NCBI GenBank assembly: GCA_002633005.1
Contig: NMRA01000008.1
Coordinates: forward strand, 1,399,745-1,463,744
Direction of reading: 5' to 3'
DNA length: 64,000 bases
Source of the DNA: Phoronis australis
Lineage: Eukaryota; Phoronida; Phoronidae
The notes beneath the pieces are model-generated. The model was not told where the DNA came from, did no database searches, and saw only the letters and a program-made list of their open reading frames with translations. Both the position numbers and the translations under genes were made by a program. Shown here in pieces: positions 61,646-64,000 of this stretch; the first letter of the stretch is position 1; each line of letters begins with the position of its first letter.

Positions 61646-62141
61646 CGGGTGGTATTTAGCCTTTGAAATTTTATAGAAACTTAGTAAGCGTTTGAATTAA
61701 TCGGTGCACTAATTGTATGCTCCTGCGGATTTGAGAAAGATTACTATTGATCAAGTCCGCGGCTAGATAAAAAATTTCGAAGTGCTTAACAATTTTCAGC
61801 CCTACGTAAATCTGACCAAATTATTATTTTTGTTTTAAGTTTTGGTACTTAAATTTTATTTGACGTCAAAACGACGCCATACTAAACAAGCGAATAAAAC
61901 TGAATGGGCAGAGATCGTGTGGAATGTCTTCAAAATATGGCGGATACTGAAGTGAATCAGTGCGGTGTGACGATATTTGTAACGTATTATAAACGCGACT
62001 TCCGTCACAAAAATCAACTTTTGATTTAGACTACTTAGCGTTATGAAATTGGTCTCAAGCTGTTTTTTAGTCAACATAGGTGTGATGACTAGACTTTGAT
62101 AGAATGTTTATTGTTTGACGACTAGGCTCAAAATATGTTAC

Positions 62142-62310
62142 GGTGTCACGACGTGTCCATTTATTCGCCGAGCAAGGTCTCGAACAGAAACGTACTGTCA
62201 GTTCTTAGCAAGATAAAACACCTCTTATCTCAGTTAAGAACAATTTGAGTTCAGTTTCAAGAAGTCTTGATAAAAAATTATGTGTCTCCGACTGAACGTG
62301 GATTTAATGC
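62142..62310. repeat. Dispersed repeat B, copy 2
   Basis: Contains GTGTCACGACGTGTCCATTT followed by ATTCGCCGAGCA, then TACTGTCAGTTCTTAGCAAG, CACCTCTTATCTCAGTTAAG and ACTGAACGTGGATTTA. Each has its counterpart in copy 1. Confidence 0.5.
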
Positions 62311-63778
62311 TCTTGGTAATAAGCCATCGCGTTCAGTCAAAAACCGTCTTTTTGTTAAGCCACTTGCTGTTATATAATCAGTCTGATCTTGTTCCTTACA
62401 ATTTAGAAATGATCTCCAAGTTTGAGAAGAACTAAAGGGTCGTTATTTTGCTTCAGACGTAGACCCATTCAGTTGCTTGTCATTGCGGGTTAGTTCCTGT
62501 CGCCTGTCAGGGGAATTCCAAACAATTTATGTAACCAACCTCCATTCAAACGAAGGACGAGAACGATGTGACGTAGTTTTGAAAAACAAGTAACGCTTCA
62601 GCATAAAACTGATGTTTTTAACACCAGAATGTAGTTTATAACTACTTTAAGGGATTTTGAACAATCTGAGAACATAATTTGCTGATTCGGAAGGCCAAAG
62701 TTATTGGAAGTGTATGAGAAAGAAGTGCGCCAGGAAATTCAAGATGACTTCACGCCATCGCTTAAGTAAGTCAGCGAAATCAACTCTTGGCAGCGATTGG
62801 TTGTAGATGTTGACTTCGCTCAAAAGGGAGCAGCACCAGTGCCAACGCAATGCAACAGACTGGTATCTTCACTAGTGACGAAGACCGGACTGAGTTATGG
62901 AATGGAAGGAGGCAAATTACCTCCGATTCTAATGTGTTTCAAAAGGTGGCGTCCTTGTACCGATGACAGGAGGAAACCAAGAATGTCTTTCAAGGGGACC
63001 GTTCACTGACGTACATGCCTGGCTGGTGTAGAATACCGGTACGTGTCCTCCCATGAGGTAAAACGGTTCTATGTATTTCAGCTGTGCCGGTTGGTGAAAA
63101 CCACACTTCAAAGTAGAAGTAAAATTTTGTTTTCTTAGAATTATAGTTATACCTACTAGAATACCCTTATTGTCTTATCTCTTCATGGCGTTGTGATGTT
63201 AAGCAGCCCATTGCGAATTCCATAATGCGTAATTCAAATAAATGTTCTGAATGATTAAGTATCGTACTCATTGTACTGCTCTATAAACGGAAGAGATTTG
63301 GGTCACGTTCTGCAACATTTTTTCTCTTGCAGCTTTGACGGTCACTATATTGTGGGCATCACATTTATTGTGACGTTGAGCAACGAATATCAGATATCGT
63401 ATGGCATAACCGATTGCCACGTGGGACGTCTAGTCTATTTTACTCTATATTCGATTTCGGACCATTGAAAGTGATTTGAAAGCGAAAACCATCATCAATT
63501 GCATCACACATATCAGTGGGTGCGTTTAGTTTACTATCTCCTCCCCAGGTGACGCCAGTTACAAGACTACGAAAAATACCACAATGCATGGATAGGGTAG
63601 CCAGACATCCTTCACGAGCCGCACAGGTAGTTTCACTGGTTATAAACAGATATTTTTACTCGTTGCAGTTCTTTCCCAGGTTCTATATTATAGTTCTAAC
63701 GAACACATTTTGTTCTTTACGATCTCCAGTTCCTTTCTTGTTATTCATGAACAGCTTCCAGTGAGAAAATTGTGGTTG
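62311..63778. other. No gene recognised
   Basis: No motif, repeat or convincing exon was seen before the terminal microsatellite. Confidence 0.45.
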
Positions 63779-63952
63779 ACATGATGATGATCGCGATGAC
63801 GACGACGACGAAGAAGAAGAGAAAAGAAGATGGTGGTGGTTGTAATGATGACGATGATAATGATGGTGGTCATGATGATGATGGTGGTGGTGGTGGTGGT
63901 GATGATGATGGTGATGATGATGATGATGGTAATGGTGATGATGGTGATGATG

Positions 63953-63984
<32 letters not shown>

Positions 63985-64000
63985 GATGATGATGATGATG
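63779..64000. repeat. GAT/GGT trinucleotide microsatellite
   Basis: An imperfect (GAT)n tract with GAC, GAA and GGT interruptions runs off the end of the window. Confidence 0.95.

Overview
This is a eukaryotic window, almost certainly from an invertebrate animal. There are no bacterial-style operons. Coding sequence occurs only as short exons bounded by GT/AG splice sites, and most of the DNA is introns, intergenic sequence, microsatellites and degenerate transposable elements. A 390-base N run (36965-37354) is an assembly gap. The species cannot be named from the sequence. A marine invertebrate such as a cnidarian is a guess, based on the gene content and the MITE-rich, CpG-retaining sequence.

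The best-supported gene is a secreted fibroblast growth factor on the minus strand. I assembled it by hand from five coding exons: 18972-18959, 17500-17458, 14303-14063, 5560-5457 and 1050-727. The exons join in frame into a 241-residue protein. It has a signal peptide, an acidic/basic N-terminal linker, a beta-trefoil core most like FGF8/17/18, and an unusual Ser/Asn-rich tail with a basic end. The two core introns have phases 1 and 0, and the exon between them is 104 nt, as in vertebrate FGF genes.

A second minus-strand locus at about 55.3-58.2 kb has a signal-peptide exon (58150-58085), an FGF-like first-core exon (56780-56592, also leaving in phase 1) and a possible basic terminal exon (55458-55331). 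If it is real, the window holds two FGF-family genes in the same orientation. The remaining exons of that locus were not found.

Region by region: 1-726 is the 3' flank of the FGF gene. 727-18972 is the FGF gene with four introns (1.5, 3.2, 8.5 and 4.4 kb). Intron 3 carries a MITE and an (AAT)n microsatellite, and intron 2 carries a (CA)n tract. 19.2-36.9 kb has no recognisable gene, only scattered repeats. 36.9-37.4 kb is the gap inside purine-rich simple sequence. 37.4-55.3 kb is repeat-rich, with several MITEs including a nested pair at 48.5-48.8 kb, and one unassigned coding-like terminal exon at about 40.2-40.4 kb. 55.3-58.2 kb is the second FGF-like locus. 58.2-64 kb has dispersed repeats, a 72-bp tandem duplication, a perfect 19-bp-arm hairpin, a decayed LINE reverse-transcriptase fragment and a terminal (GAT/GGT)n microsatellite.

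Everything was done by eye. Splice models, homologies and repeat boundaries are readings of the sequence plus remembered family features, not search results.
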